In this document: positions 1 to 12,046 of the stretch, piece by piece
Layout: each line of letters starts with the position of its first letter
How positions within the stretch are numbered: the first letter of the stretch is position 1
NCBI RefSeq assembly: GCF_030247185.1
Contig: NC_080571.1
Coordinates: 143,939,191 to 144,003,190, forward strand
Reading direction: 5' to 3'
DNA length: 64,000 nucleotides
DNA from: Malaya genurostris
Taxonomy: Eukaryota > Arthropoda > Insecta > Diptera > Culicidae
Translations under genes and position numbers: made by a program
Notes under the pieces: model-generated
Told to the model about the DNA's origin: nothing
Seen by the model: the letters and a program-made list of their open reading frames with translations, nothing else
Databases searched by the model: none

Positions 1-1453
1 CCGATGTGTCCTCCTGTTGGTAATTCATGGTGATTTTTTAATATTGTTTGTATTTCCTGAGGATTACTAATAAACTTCGGTGGTTTGTAGATAATAATTC
101 GTAATGTTTTAATTGTTTTTAGGACGAGACCTTTAAACATTTCCATAGGTACCATTTCAAATATTTTATCATTGCAAGAGATTGCTACTCTGCTAACTTT
201 TAATTTTCTCATTTCTTCTTCATATTTGGAGATTGCAAACACGAGTGTTTGTCTGATATCTCTTATTTCTGTAATTACACGATGCATCGGTTTTTGTTTC
301 TGTATACCTTGATATGTATCAATTATAATGTGGTTGTTTTCGAAAAAACACCTCATTTTCAATAAGTTTCTTACTTCGCTAGGGGTTTCCGTTGAATAAA
401 CAGAGAGTTGATCAGGCTCACTGTTGATGCAAGGATTATTACTTAAATTATTCTTATAATAAGTGTTTTTGGTATTATTTAATTTATCCTGTTCTTTCTC
501 CCTTTTTATTAGTTCTTGTTTTCTTGACATTGACCTTGTATTAACCATCAAAATACTGTTTGCCTTTAATTCATCTGAGGACATTATTATGCATGATAAC
601 GCATCGGCTGCAACGTTGCTTTTACCTTGGATATATTCTATATTAAATTCAAATTCCTCTAAATCTAACCTCATTCTAATTAATTTGGAGGTTGGGTTTT
701 TCATATTAAATAGAAATACTAACGGTCTGCGATCCGTTCGTATAGTAAATTTGCGTCCGTATAGGTAGGACTTAAAATAATTAATTGACCAATGTATTGC
801 TGTCAATTCTTTCAAAATTACTGATTTATTTTTTTCTCCGGGTGTAAAGCTTTTGCTGGCAAATGCTATTGGTAAGTCATTGCCATTAATTATTTGTGAT
901 AAAACTGCACCACATCCAACGTCTGAAGCGTTTGTGGTTAAAATGAATTGTTCATTAAAATCTGGGTATTGTAGAAGTTTTGGTGACATCAAGAAGGATT
1001 TTAAGGTTACAAAAGCATGCTGGCATTCTAATGTCCATGAAAATTTCTGGTTTTTCTTTAGTAGCTGATTTAATGGGTAGGCTATGGTTGCGGAATTTGG
1101 GACGAATTTTCTGTAATAGTTGCAAAAGGCAACGAATCTTCGCACGTCGTCGCTACTTGTTGGCGTAGGATAATTTTTTATTGCTTCGTATTTATTAGTA
1201 TCCGGTAGTATTCCTTTGTCTGTAATTTTGTGACCTAAATATGTTACTTCTGTATTAAAAAATTTACACTTATTGAGGTTTAATTTAAGGTTGTACTTCC
1301 TAATGCGTTCAAAAACATTTTCTAAATTCTGAAGGTGGTGTTGAATTGAGCATCCAACTACTATAATATCATCTATATATACAAAAGCATGCTCAGGTGT
1401 TAATCCTGACATTGCGATTGTCATCATTCGTTGAAAACTGTTTGGACTGATAT
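1..1453 (-). pseudogene. gypsy pol, 3' part: RT palm, RNase H, integrase start
   Basis: The minus strand reads open from about 1440 to the window edge. It encodes the second half of reverse transcriptase, with the catalytic YIDD box at about 1363-1380. This is followed by the connection region, an RNase H domain (TTNASD near its start) and, at the very edge, the HH half of the integrase HHCC zinc module (HHELPTGGHIG). The frame differs from the upstream pol ORF because of a small indel near 1454-1465, so this is the downstream half of one broken pol gene. RT copies the element RNA, RNase H removes the RNA strand and integrase inserts the cDNA. Confidence 0.85.
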
Positions 1454-2674
1454 TTAAAACGGTAATCTTTTAAATTGAAAGTGACCGGATTGGGTCGAAA
1501 ATGCTGTAAATTTCCTAGAGTTTACTTCTAAGGGTATTTGATGGAATCCTGACATTAAATCCAGAGTTGTAAAATATTTTGCTCTACCAAGCTGATCTAA
1601 GATAGCATCAATTCTTGGCAGTGGGAATTTATCGGCTAATATTTTTTTGTTAAGTTGCCGGAAATCAACTACCAATCTCCATTTTGCATTATTGTTTTCT
1701 GATTTTTTCGGGACTAGTAAAATTGGATTGTTATATGGTGATATGGATGGTTCGATAATATCATCTCTCAACATTTTGTTTACTTGTGTTGCAATTTCGT
1801 TGCTTTGTGAGTGAATCGTTTTGTAGTTTGGAATGTATACTGGGACTCTATCGCTCAGTTCAATATTTTGTGAATAAAAATTGTTTGCCGAAACTGGATC
1901 GTCTGGTAAGCAAAATATATCACAATAATTTGAAATTAATTTTTCCAGGCTGTTTTTAGCGTATATGGGTACATTGTTTAAATCGAGTTCAGTTAGGACT
2001 TTGTTTTTTCTAGTGTTATTTTTGTTGTTTTTCAAAATTGTTCTTAGGGGTTCTAAAATTGGCTTGAATTCTGATTGGCTGACATTTATAGGTTTGTCAG
2101 TAGTATTTATAAATTTTACGAATTGATTTTGTGGTGAAATAATTGCGCTTGCGCAAAATAACCCTTGTTTAATTTCCTGTGAGTGTAGTATCATGCTCTC
2201 ACTGATATTTAAATTTTGCATTATTCTGATAACTTTGCATCTTCCTGGTATAATGTAGTTTTTATCGATTGTATCTTGAATCGGTATTGCTAATGGAATA
2301 TTATTAATTGTAAAGTTTAATATCCAACATTCATAATCTATTAGGCATTTATGAGCCGAGAGGAAATCTCTACCTAAGATGCCGTCTGTAGAAATAGGAA
2401 AATTTGGGCTTACTAGGTGGAATCTATGTTTAATAGAAACTTCGTTGTTAAATATTAATTCTGTTTCTGTTGATGCGATGGTTTCTATCTCGCCATCGGT
2501 AATTCCGGTAAGTTTAATTTTATTATTTATATTGATTGGTTGTTGTGGAGATATTTTGTTTGCTTTAAATACTGATATATCTGCACCTGAATCTATAATA
2601 AATGTCCATATTGAATTTGTCATTCTTATACCTACTTTGATAAAATTAGCGGCGTGTATATTCATGGTATACAT
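1454..2674 (-). pseudogene. gypsy pol, 5' part: aspartic protease and RT fingers/palm
   Basis: The ORF has 406 codons. A retropepsin-type protease motif, IDSGAD, lies at residues 27-32, with a later LGRDF motif where the flap/C-terminal part is expected. The RT begins near residue 300, with the LVVDFRQLN block at about 334-342 and the first catalytic Asp in TLDLMSGFH at about 370-378. The ORF stops just after the FKRLPF block, where Ty3/gypsy RTs normally continue into a G-L stretch. Compared with that pattern a few nucleotides are missing, and the frame resumes one phase away at 1440. Whether the first Met is the natural start is unclear, because pol is usually made by frameshift from gag. 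Confidence 0.88.
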
Positions 2675-2689
2675 GGTCTTTCTTAAAAA

Positions 2690-2992
2690 TTTGGGTTCAT
2701 TGAGTATTGGTTATTATTTTGTAATTGTTCGTACTGACGTGGTATTATATTTAATGTTTCATTTTGTGAGGCATTTTCCGTCTGTTCCTCGTTAGTTAAT
2801 AATATTCTGTTATTTCCGTTCCTTCGGAAATTTTCGTAGTAGTGACCACCTCTGCGGGGTCTTCCACGTTAATTGGTTGTATTCCGCATATTACCGGAAT
2901 TCTTGATTATTTGTATTAAAATTATTATGGTTGAAATTATTATTAAAATTATTATGGTTATAATTATTTCTATTATTATGAAATAATTGTTT
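2690..2992 (-). pseudogene. decayed Asn/Arg-rich gag tail and gag-pol junction
   Basis: Below the gag stop at 2993 the minus strand still encodes an Asn-rich stretch followed by an RGRPRRGG-type basic patch, interrupted by stops. I see no CCHC zinc knuckle, so RNA binding would rest on the basic Asn/Arg/Gly-rich tail. I read this as the original C-terminus of gag, now out of frame or stopped. Confidence 0.5.
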
Positions 2993-3661
2993 TTATGCAT
3001 ACCTATTGTATTGCACTGGATATCTGGGTGCATTATATTGTCTTACCCCTCTATTAAAATTATTCACACGTTGTTGGTGCTGTTGAACAAAACGTGTGTG
3101 CATTATTTGAGAGTGGATTATTTCGTCTGTACCCAACTCTTGTGCTTTCTGGTTTGCTTCTCTTATGTTGCTGAAATTACCAGCTTTGAGAATTATTTTT
3201 AATTCGGTGTTGTTACACCCTTTTACTAGAGCGTTTACCCCTATCTTAGTGCTCATTGATTTTGCCACTGGTAGTGGGAGGTTTTGCTCGACATAGGTAT
3301 TTTCGAGTTTCGTGCAGAGGGTTTCAATTTCATCGCAAAAACTGTTTATTGAGTTTTTCTGTTTTAAGGTGTTTATTTTCGCTATGATACTTTCGGGAGT
3401 GGTCGTGGTTTTATACCTTTCCTCGACTAGTTGTATCAGATTATTGATTGTATTGACTGTTTCAGGGATGCCTTGTCTGGCTTTTCCGGACAGTCTGGTT
3501 TTTAGAAATTTTATTGCCATGGCCATGTGGTCTGGCAGAACAAACTCATTCAGCAATCTAGCTGAGTCAATAAATGTGTCTAGGTTCTCGGGAGAACTAT
3601 CGTAAGGTTGGATAATAGCCGTCGCCTGACGTAAGTCAAACGGTATTGTTGTTTGTGTCAT
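2993..3661 (-). CDS. retrotransposon Gag, truncated
   Basis: The ORF has 222 codons. It is predominantly helical with no membrane segment, and resembles the capsid region of 412/mdg1-type Gag (blocks such as FLKTRLSGKAR and LVEERYKTT). Gag forms the cytoplasmic particle that packages element RNA. The start at 3661 is the first Met after the leader and its upstream ORFs. The stop at 2993 probably truncates the protein, since coding-like Asn-rich sequence continues below it. Family recognition is by eye, not by search. Confidence 0.75.
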   Translation of the reverse strand: MTQTTIPFDLRQATAIIQPYDSSPENLDTFIDSARLLNEFVLPDHMAMAIKFLKTRLSGKARQGIPETVNTINNLIQLVEERYKTTTTPESIIAKINTLKQKNSINSFCDEIETLCTKLENTYVEQNLPLPVAKSMSTKIGVNALVKGCNNTELKIILKAGNFSNIREANQKAQELGTDEIIHSQIMHTRFVQQHQQRVNNFNRGVRQYNAPRYPVQYNRYA

Positions 3662-3805
3662 TGTGTCGTTTTTGGTTGCTCTAATGCATGTGAGTTTAAA
3701 TTGATAGACTTCTTTACGTAAATGTGGAGTTTTTCTAACTCCTTATAATTTTGCATTTCATTTTCGCTTGGATATATATAACATTTATATAAAAAATTTT
3801 AATAC

Positions 3806-4015
3806 TTATTTTATAAATTTTTTTTTTAAGAAAAAATCGTTCCTTTCACATTTATAAGATATGGTATGTAGTTTTCTAGACATGAATATACATGCGTAAC
3901 CACATTTGTGTTTGTCGGGAATCGCCTGTTTGCGTTTTTCCTCGGTACTAATTTTAATTTCATTTAATTTCTTTTTGACCGTTAAAGGCCATTTGTCGTT
4001 ATAAAAAATTTCCAT
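3806..4015 (-). CDS. small leader ORF, 69 aa, function unknown
   Basis: A Lys-rich 69-codon ORF lies between the other small leader ORF and gag. It contains two HKCGYAC/YKCER-like cysteine patches that do not form a motif I recognise. No homologue is recognised. It may be chance, or one of the short upstream ORFs known in leaders of 412/mdg1-type elements. Confidence 0.25.
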   Translation of the reverse strand: MEIFYNDKWPLTVKKKLNEIKISTEEKRKQAIPDKHKCGYACIFMSRKLHTISYKCERNDFFLKKKFIK

Positions 4016-4052
4016 TGTCGACTAAAAAAATGTTTGTGTACGTAATTTAAAT

Positions 4053-4253
4053 TTAAACGTTGGTCAATTGTACCTGTCGTGCGGCCTTGATTGCTATTTT
4101 TTCTGTATATTGTTTGTGCAATTTTATTAGACCTTTCCGTAGCAGATAGCCTATTGCTATTCCTACTAACGCGCAGAGTGCGATGCCTTCCGTTTCCCTC
4201 GACGGGGAGGCTATTGTGTTATTGATGGTTTCGTCTGACGAAAACCAACCCAT
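4053..4253 (-). CDS. small leader ORF with one hydrophobic segment, 66 aa
   Basis: A 66-codon ORF begins MGWFSSDET and has an uninterrupted hydrophobic stretch at about residues 24-40 (IALCALVGIAIGYLL), followed by a basic tail. This could be a single transmembrane helix. A short MGxxWF-type ORF ahead of gag is something I recall from mdg1/412 relatives, which supports this being a real element-encoded peptide. No function is assigned. Confidence 0.45.
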   Translation of the reverse strand: MGWFSSDETINNTIASPSRETEGIALCALVGIAIGYLLRKGLIKLHKQYTEKIAIKAARQVQLTNV

Positions 4254-4460
4254 AATCTATATTCACAAATGTTATTATGTCTTATAATCAATATATGCCT
4301 AGCTTCTTGTGTCCCTAGCTCTTAATTTAAGCACAGTACCTTTATGTTGTAGATATTCACGCAATCGTCGGAACCTTCCTTCCTTTCTCAGTGGAGCCTT
4401 CGTTGGTGGTACACTTTCTTTTTGTTTGGACACAACAAAAAAAAATTCACTTTGAGTGTT

Positions 4461-4752
4461 CAATTTACCGCAACCAGCAATACAAAATTGATCGGGAATT
4501 TCATGATTAACGTCGGTATTCGATTAACTGCACTCAGCAACACAACGTTTTCGGGAAGTTCAAAGCCAACATCGGTATTCGATTAACTGCAACCAGCAAC
4601 ACAACGTTTTCGGGAAGTTCATAACTAATATCAGTATTCAATTAACTGCACCCAGCATCACAAAATTTTCTCGTGAAGTTCATAACTAATATCAGTATTC
4701 AATTAACTGCACCCAGCATCACAAAATTTTCTCGGGAAGTTCATAACTAACA
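4461..4752 (-). repeat. five ~60-bp tandem repeats in the gypsy leader
   Basis: Copies start at about 4461, 4521, 4580, 4639 and 4700, with a period of 59-61 bp. Each carries ATTAACTGCA(C/A)(C/T)CAGCA on the plus strand. The two leftmost-strand copies at 4639 and 4700 are nearly identical and the others are more diverged, so the array grew stepwise. It lies in the untranslated leader between the primer site and the first small ORF, the same position as the insulator repeats of Drosophila gypsy. No function is shown here. Confidence 0.85.
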
Positions 4753-5038
4753 TTGCACGATGTTTCCCGGTTATTCACTGCTATGAAAAGGGCACCAATT
4801 ACCGAAATTCGAACTGTTACTAACAGTAGTAACTTCCTTGGAAAAAATAGGCACTTTTGCACTGTTCCGAATTTAGAATCCTGATCATTGTTTATTCCTT
4901 TGATTGTTTTCGCCTTATCACATACACGTATAAAACAGTCAATAGCACATTAACTGAAACCGAATAGTTTCACAAGTTCAGGTCCCGAGTATCCGGGAAG
5001 AAATCTTATAACCTGTACGCCACGGAATCACTAGTCGG

Positions 5039-5056
5039 AAAAACACTCGGTCGCCA
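5039..5056 (-). other. primer-binding site, tRNA-Arg type
   Basis: The minus strand reads TGGCGACCGAGTG starting at 5056, two bases after the CA end of the LTR. TGGCGACCG is the primer-site start I know from 412/mdg1-type elements (tRNA-Arg). It fixes the inner LTR boundary. Confidence 0.7.
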
Positions 5057-5058
5057 TT

Positions 5059-5796
5059 TGGTATTTTAGTTCACGGTGGATATTTCTTCTTTCAACAAAG
5101 AAACACTTGTCATTTAGGATGTCTGAATGAATAACTATGACTATCTCTATTTTATTTGAATCAATCACTTATTTATATCCTATCCTCTCCTAACTTGGCT
5201 AAGTGAGTTTTACAGTATGGATTACTAAAAATTCGGGAGGAGGAGTTAGAACGCGCAGCGTAATTCTGATTTAACCAATGACATGTCTCGGTCATTGTAT
5301 GATTTGAGTAGGAGAGAGTGAGTAATGTTTCTAGACAAGTGTGTGAGTGTGATACAGAAAGGGGAGGTTGAGAGTAGTCAGGTTTAACTCTCGTGAGTGT
5401 CGGTTTGAGTCAGTGTGTTTGCCTTGGTTACTGTTATTCTAGGTCATATCGATTGAGAGAGGTGTGGGACGTGAAGAAACGGGAAATGACATAACTGTTG
5501 TGTTTTGGGTGATATTTGACGCTGATGTTTCCTTATTTATTGTTGTCGTATGAACGCGATGTTTTCGTTGGGTCGAAGTATGTGTTGACAATTTAATTGC
5601 TTTATGTAGGTGAAGTTTATATTTCAAGTGGGTTTCTGGGTTTCATGACATGGTGTCGAGTGGAAATTTGTCGAGTACGTGTTTTATGGAAATTTGTCAA
5701 GTGCGTGTGGTCTGAAGTGTGGGAAAGATTTAATCTTGAATATTTTACATGGTCTGAAATGTGTGAGGAGATTTAGTGTTACATGCTCATATTACA
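5059..5796 (-). repeat. 5' LTR of the mdg1-like element
   Basis: On the minus strand this 738-bp segment starts TGTAATATGAG at 5796 and ends ATACCA at 5059, giving TG...CA ends. An AATAAA polyadenylation signal lies at 5156-5151. Most of its length is clearly related to the solo LTR at 25890-26602: the TGTAATATGAGC start, the GGGAGGAGGAGTT block on the plus strand, and the TTACTGTTATTCTAGGTC block. The plus-strand ORF-like stretches in it are chance. Confidence 0.8.
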
Positions 5797-8610
5797 CTAG
5801 CCTGGTTCCCGGTATCCGGTTCCGGAAGTACCGGAAATAGTGGCAAATGGATCTCACTCACTTCTCAGCGATGGTGTGACCGATTTCCACAAACTTAGAT
5901 TCAAATAAAAGGTCTTGCTGTCTTTTCCGAAGTTCCAGAATTTCATCCGAAACCGATTTCCGGTTCTGGAGTTATAGGGTAAAGTGTGTTCAATATTGTA
6001 CACCGTCACTTAAACCGGCAAAACAAAAAACGTAAAGAAATTTCTAAACATTTTTCAAAATAACACAAATCGATAGTCATTAACAGTAGGCAACTACACA
6101 AACCGATTCCGGCTATCCTAGTTCCCAATATCCGGTTCCGAACGTACCGGAAATAGTGGTCATATATTCCAAAATGGATCTCACTCACTTTTCTCAGCGA
6201 TGGTTTGACCGATTTCCACAAACTTAGATTCAACTAAAGGTCTTGCTATCTTCTACGAAATTCCTGAATTTCATCCGAATCCGATTTCCGGTTCCGGAGT
6301 TATAGGGTAAAGTGTGCTCAATATTGTACACCGTCACTTAAACCGGCGAAAAAAAAACACGTAAAAAAATTTCTAAACTTTTTTCAAAACTACACAAACT
6401 TATAGTTATTATCAGTAAGCAACTAAACAAACCGATTCCGGCTATCCTGGTTCCCAGTATCCGGTTCCGGACGTACCGGAAATAGTGGTCATATATACCA
6501 AAATGGATCTCACTCACTATTCTCAGCTATGGTTTGACCGATTTCCACAAGCTTAGACTCAAATGAAAGGTCTTCCGGTCCCATACGAACTTCCTGAGTT
6601 TCATCCAGATCCAACATTCGGTTCCGGAGTTATAGGGTAATGTGTGTTCAATATTGTACACCGTCACTTAAACCGGCGAAACAAACAACGTAAACAAATT
6701 TCTAAACTGGTCTCAAAACCACACAAATCGATAGTCATTATGAGTAGACAACTAAACAAACCAATTCCGGCTATCCTAGTTCTCTGTATCCGGTTCCGTA
6801 AGTAATGGATATAGTGGGCATATATACCAAAATGGATCTCACTTACTTTTCTTAGCGATGGTTTGACCGATATCCACAAACTTAGATTCAAATGAAAGGT
6901 CTTCCGGTCCCATACGAACTTCCTGAGTTTCATCCAGATCCGACATTCGACTCCGGATTTATAGGGTAATGTGTGTTCAATATTGTACACCGTCACTTAA
7001 ACCGGCGAAACAAACAACGTAAACAAATTTCTAAACTGGTCTCAAAACAACACAAATCGATGGTCATTATCAGTAGACAACTAAACAAACCAATTCCGGC
7101 TATCCTAGTTCCCTGTATCCGGTTCCGTAAGTACCGGATATAGCAGGCATATATACCAAAATGGATCTCACTCACTTTTCTCAGCGATGGTTTGACCGAT
7201 TTCCACAAGCTTAGATTCAATTGAAAGCTTCAAATGAAAAGCTTTCGAGCTTTAGATTCAAATGAAAGCTTCAAATGAAAAGTCTTCCGGTCCCATACGA
7301 ACTTCCTGAGTTTCATCCAGATCCGACATTCGGTTCCGGAGTTATAGGGTAATGTGTGTTCAATATTGTACACCGTCAATTATACCGGCAGAACAAAAAA
7401 CGTAAAAAAAATTCTAAATTGGTTTTAAAACTACACAAATCGATAGTCATTATCAGTAGGCAGCTAAACGAACCTATTCCGGCTATCCTGGTTCCCGGTA
7501 TCCGGTTCCGAAAGTATAGGAAATAGTGATCATATATACCAAAATGGATCTCATTTACTTTTCTTAGCGATGGTTTGACCGATTTCCACAAACTTAATTT
7601 CAAATGAAAGGTTTTTCGGTCCCATACGAACTTCCTGAGTTTCATCAAAATTCTACTTTCGATTCCGGAGTAATAGGGTAATGTGTGTTCAATATTGTAC
7701 ACCGCCACTTAAACCGGCAAAACAAAAAACGTAAAAAAATTTCTAAACTGGTCTAAAACTACACAAATCGATAGTGGTTTCCGGTATCCGGTTCCGAAAG
7801 TACCGGAAATAGTGGTCATATATACCAAAATGGATCTCACTCACTTTCCTCAGCTATAGTTTGACCGATTTCCACAAGCTTAGATTCAAATGAAAGGTCT
7901 TCCGGTCCCATACGAACTTCCTGAGTTTCATCCAGATCCAACATTCGGTTCCGGAGTTATAGGGTAATGTGTGTTCAATATTGTACACCGTCACTTAAAC
8001 CGGCAGAACAAAAAAATGTAAAAATACTTCTAAATTGGTTTCAAAACCACACAAATCGATAGTCATTATCAGTAGGCAGCTTAGATTCAAATTAAAGGTC
8101 TTGCGGTCTTCTACGAAATTCCTGAATTTCATCCGAATCCGATTTCCAGTTCCGGAGTTATAGGGTAAAGTGTGTTCAATATTGTACACCGTCACTTAAA
8201 CCGGCGAAACAAACAACGTAAACAAATTTCTAAACTGGTCTCAAAACCACACAAATCGATAGTCATTATGAGTAGACAACTAAACAAACCAATTCCGGCT
8301 ATCCTAGTTCTCTGTATCCGGTTCCGTAAGTAATGGATATAGTGGGCATATATACCAAAATGGATCTCACTTACATTTCTTACCGATGGTTTGACCGATA
8401 TCCACAAACTTAGGTTCAAATGAAAGGTCTTCCAGTCCCATACGAACTTCCTGAGTTCCATCCAGATCCGACATTCGATTCCGGAGTTATAGGGTAATGT
8501 GTGTTCAATATTGTACACCGTCACTTAAACTGGCAAAACAAAAAACGTTAAAAAATTTCTAAACTGGTCTCAATACTACACAAATCGATAGTCATTATCA
8601 GTAGGCAATT
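5797..8610. repeat. family A tandem array, ~330-bp units
   Basis: About eight to nine head-to-tail copies of a ~330-bp unit, with anchors (ACCGGC after the GTACACCGTCACTT block) near 6012, 6342, 6672, 7001, 7384, 7712, 8001, 8201 and 8529. Most spacings are 328-330 bp. The 7001-7384 unit is longer because of a local duplication around 7215-7280, and the 7712-8201 units carry deletions. Each unit contains GGTTCCGGAGTTATAGGG and GATGGTTTGACCGATTT. Copies are roughly 85-95% alike by eye. The minus-strand ORFs of 75-110 codons are the same repeat read in one frame, not genes. Confidence 0.9.
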
Positions 8611-9904
8611 AAAAACCCTTCTTAATCCACCTAGTGGTGTGATAATGCCTTTCTCCTCTTTCATAACAGTCTCATGAAAATATGTTTCATACTTTTATTA
8701 AATAATTTTGGATACTAATTTTGACACCAGTTGATTCAGATTGATTCGAGTAGTTCACAAAAGCATGCTTCAGTGTTTATGCCACACAGTCAGCATCATT
8801 TTTCCAAACTAGTGCTTGACATTTGCGTTGCCTATTTGCATGAGAACAGTTATGCTAATCTAAAAAAAAAAGCCTTCTTAGTCCACTTAGTTGAATTTTC
8901 ATATATCTTGAAAAATGAAATTTTCGAAATCGAAAAAAAAAATTTTGATGCCAAAAGGCTTAGAATTGCATGAAACGTCGAGATTTAGTGTCATCTCGTA
9001 AAAAATTTGTTTTGAAAAAGTCGACTATTTGGGATTTAGAAAAAAATATGAAAATTTTTCTATGTCCCAGAAGGTTGATTTTTTCAAAAAAAATTTTTTT
9101 TAGATGGCACTAAATTTCGATGTTTCATGCAGTTTTAAGAGTTTCGGCATCAAAAAAATTTTTCGATTTTGGAAATTTCATGTACTCTCTCCTATGGTGC
9201 TTTTTCAAGATCTAAATTTGTCAAACCTTTACCACCGGGCAGCACCCCTTACGCATGTCCGATTTAGCTCAAATTTTGCATGAAGGCTTTTTTCGAGGTG
9301 CTTAAACGTTTGAGCACTAGAGCTTAACGAAAATAGAGGTGATCCCAAAATTTTGGCACCCTTCTATATATATAAGAGCGGTAAAAATCAATGTGTTTTG
9401 TAGGTTACGTCACTTATACCATCATATATCTTGAACCAAAAACCACAGCAATTTGATCTTCGAACTTAATCAATGGCAAGACAGTAGCTTTCAAACGAGC
9501 CCAAGTTTATTCAAATCGGTTCAGCCATCTCTGAGGAAATTGAGCGCGTTCAAATACAACGCTTTTTGTCGGTTACGTCACTTATACAATCATATCTCCG
9601 GAACCAAAAGTCACAGCGCATTTGATCTTTGAACTTGATCAATGGCCCAACAATCGCTTTCAAACGAGCCCAAGTTTGTTAAAATCGGTTCAGCCATCTC
9701 TGAGAAAATAGAGCGCGTTCAAATATCTTCGAAAAGTGCACACACACATACACACACACCCACACACACACACACACATACACACATACATTTTCCGATT
9801 TCGTCGAACTGAGTCGAATGGTATATAACACTATGGGTCTCCGAGGCTCCGTTCGAAAGTCGGTTTTTCCAGCAATTCTAATACCTTTCTATAGAGAAAG
9901 GCAA
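8611..9904. repeat. composite D-C-B repeat block inserted in family A
   Basis: A D module (8611-8870) is followed by the C inverted repeat (about 8871-9220), a linker with the GGGCAGCACCCC block, two to three 168-bp B monomers (about 9390-9730), a CA/TG tract (9735-9790) and the boundary cassette with CTATAGAGAAAGGC (9790-9904). This is the same order as in the 36-50 kb region, on the opposite strand. Family A sequence stops at 8610 in the middle of a unit and resumes at 9905 at the matching place, so the block was probably inserted as one piece. Confidence 0.8.
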
Positions 9905-11790
9905 AACCGATTCCGGCTATCCTGGTTTTCGATATCCGGTTCCGGAAGTACCGGAAATAGTGGGCATATATACCAAAATGGATCTCACTCATTTTTCTCA
10001 GCAATTGCTTGACCGATTTCCACAAGCTTATATTCAAATGAAAGGTCTACGAAATTCCTGAATTTCATACGAATCCATCTTCCGGTTCCGGAGTTATATT
10101 GTAAAGTGTGTTCAATATTGTACACCGTCACTTAAACCGACCAAACAAAAACCCGAGAAAAAATTTCTAAACTGGTCTCAAAACTACACAAATCGACAGT
10201 CATTATCAGTAGGCAATTAAACAAACCGATTCTGGCTATCCTGGTTCCCGGTATCCGGTTCCGGAAATACCGGAAATAGTGGGCATATATACCAAAATGG
10301 ATCTCACTCACTTTTTTCAACGATGGTTTGACCGATTTCCACAAACTTAGATTCAAATGAAAGGGCTTTCGGTGCCATGAAAATGCCTGAATATCATCCG
10401 AATCCGATTTCCGGTTCCGGAGTTATTTTCAAAAACTTAGATTCAAATGAAAGGGCTTTCGGTCCTCTACGAAATTCCTGAATTTCATCCGAATCCATCT
10501 TCCGGTTCCGGAGTTATATTGTAAAGTGTGTTCAATATCGTACACCGTCACTTAAACCGGCAGAACAAAAACGTTAAAAAAATTCTCAACTGGTCTCAAA
10601 ACTAAACAAATCGACAGTCATTATCAGTAGGCAATTTAACAAACCGATTCCGGCTATTCTTGTTCCCGGTATCCGGTTCCGGAAGTACCGAAAATTGTGG
10701 GCATATATACCAAACTGGATCTCACTCACTTTTTTCAGCGATGGTTTGACCGAGTTTCACAAATTTAGATTCAAATAAAAGGGCTCCCGGTCCCATATGA
10801 AATGCCTCAATTTCATTTGGATTTGACTTCCGGTTCCGGAGTTATAGGGTAAAGTGTGTTCAATATTGTACACCGTCACTTATACCGGCGAAACAAAAAA
10901 CGTAAACAAATTTCAAAACTGGTCTCAAAACTACACAAATCGATAACCATTATCAGTAGGCAACTAAGCAAACCGATTCCGGCTATCCTAGTTCCCTGTA
11001 TCCGGTTCCGGAAGTACCGGAAATAGTTTGCATATATACCAAAATGGATCCCACTCACTTTTCTCAGCTATGGTTTGACCGATTTCCACAAACTTATAAT
11101 AAAATGGAAGGTCTTCCGGTCCCCTTCGAAATTCCTGAATTTCATCCGAATTAAACTTCCGGTTCCGGAGTTATATTGTTAAGTGTGTTCAATATTGTAC
11201 ACCGTCCCTTAAACCGGCAAAAAAAACGTAAAAATTTTTTTAAACTGGTCTCAAAATTACACAAATTGACAGTATTTATCACTAGGCAATAAAACAAGTC
11301 GATTCCGCCTATCCTGGTTTCCGGTATCCGGTTCCGAAAGTACCGGAAATAGTGGGCATATATACCAAAATGGATCTCACTCACTTTTCTCCGCGATGGT
11401 TTGACCGATTTTCACAAACTTGGATTCAAATGAAAGGATCCCATATAGATTGCTTGAATTTCATCATGATCCGGCTTCCGGTTCCGGAGTTATAGGGTAA
11501 AGTGTGTTCAATATTGTACACCGTCACTTAAACCGGCGAAACAAAACACGTAAACAAACTTCTAAACTGGTCCCAAACTACACAAATCGACAGTCATTAT
11601 TAGTATGCAACTAAACAAACCGATTCCGGCTATCCTAATTCTCTGTATCCGGTTCCGGAAGTACCGGAAATAGTGGGCATGTATACCAAAATGGATCTCA
11701 CTCACTTTTCTCAGCTATGATTTGACCGATTTCCACAAACTTTTATTCAAATGAAAGGTCTTCCGGTCCCCTACGAAATTCCTGAGCATT
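9905..11790. repeat. family A tandem array, second block
   Basis: Five to six further ~330-bp family A units, with anchors near 10129, 10550, 10878, 11205 and 11527. One unit near 10360-10460 has a partial duplication of the GATTCAAATGAAAGGGC segment. The array ends abruptly at about 11790 in mid-unit. No gene is seen. Confidence 0.85.
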
Positions 11791-12010
11791 TTAATGGTGT
11801 CTTACCATCCTCGCCTTCATAGCTTCAGAAGTCGTCCTTTCGTTTTATTACTGGAATCGCTTCTAAACTGGTCGTTTGTCTAGTATCCATGCCGCAGCTC
11901 CTCTCCCCGACTACCTGAGCTGGTTTTTCTGCTGGGTTTTAATATTCCTATTCCTATCTCTCTGTTTCTTGAGTATTTAAATATTATTAGTGTGTTAGTG
12001 ACAGAGTTTT

Positions 12011-12046
<36 letters not shown>

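Larger units (their letters stand above)
1..5796 (-). mobile_element. Ty3/gypsy LTR retrotransposon, mdg1/412-like, cut by window edge
   Basis: On the minus strand the order is LTR (5796-5059), primer-binding site, ~790-nt leader, two small ORFs, gag, then protease-RT-RNase H-integrase start running off the left edge. The order, the TG...CA LTR ends and a primer site resembling the tRNA-Arg type of the Drosophila 412/mdg1 group suggest that lineage; the lineage call is inference. Gag and pol are both interrupted, so this copy is not autonomous. The outer flank at 5797 is family A repeat, so the element appears to have inserted into that array. The target-site duplication cannot be checked because the other LTR is outside the window. 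Confidence 0.85.

Noticed and set aside
463..1168. Plus-strand ORFs at the left end
   Set aside because: The minus strand here encodes RT-RNase H with clear motifs; the plus ORFs are antisense shadows.
6006..11384. Serial 60-110 codon minus-strand ORFs that look like a gene family
   Set aside because: They are one frame of the family A 330-bp repeat, with random stops and indels between copies.
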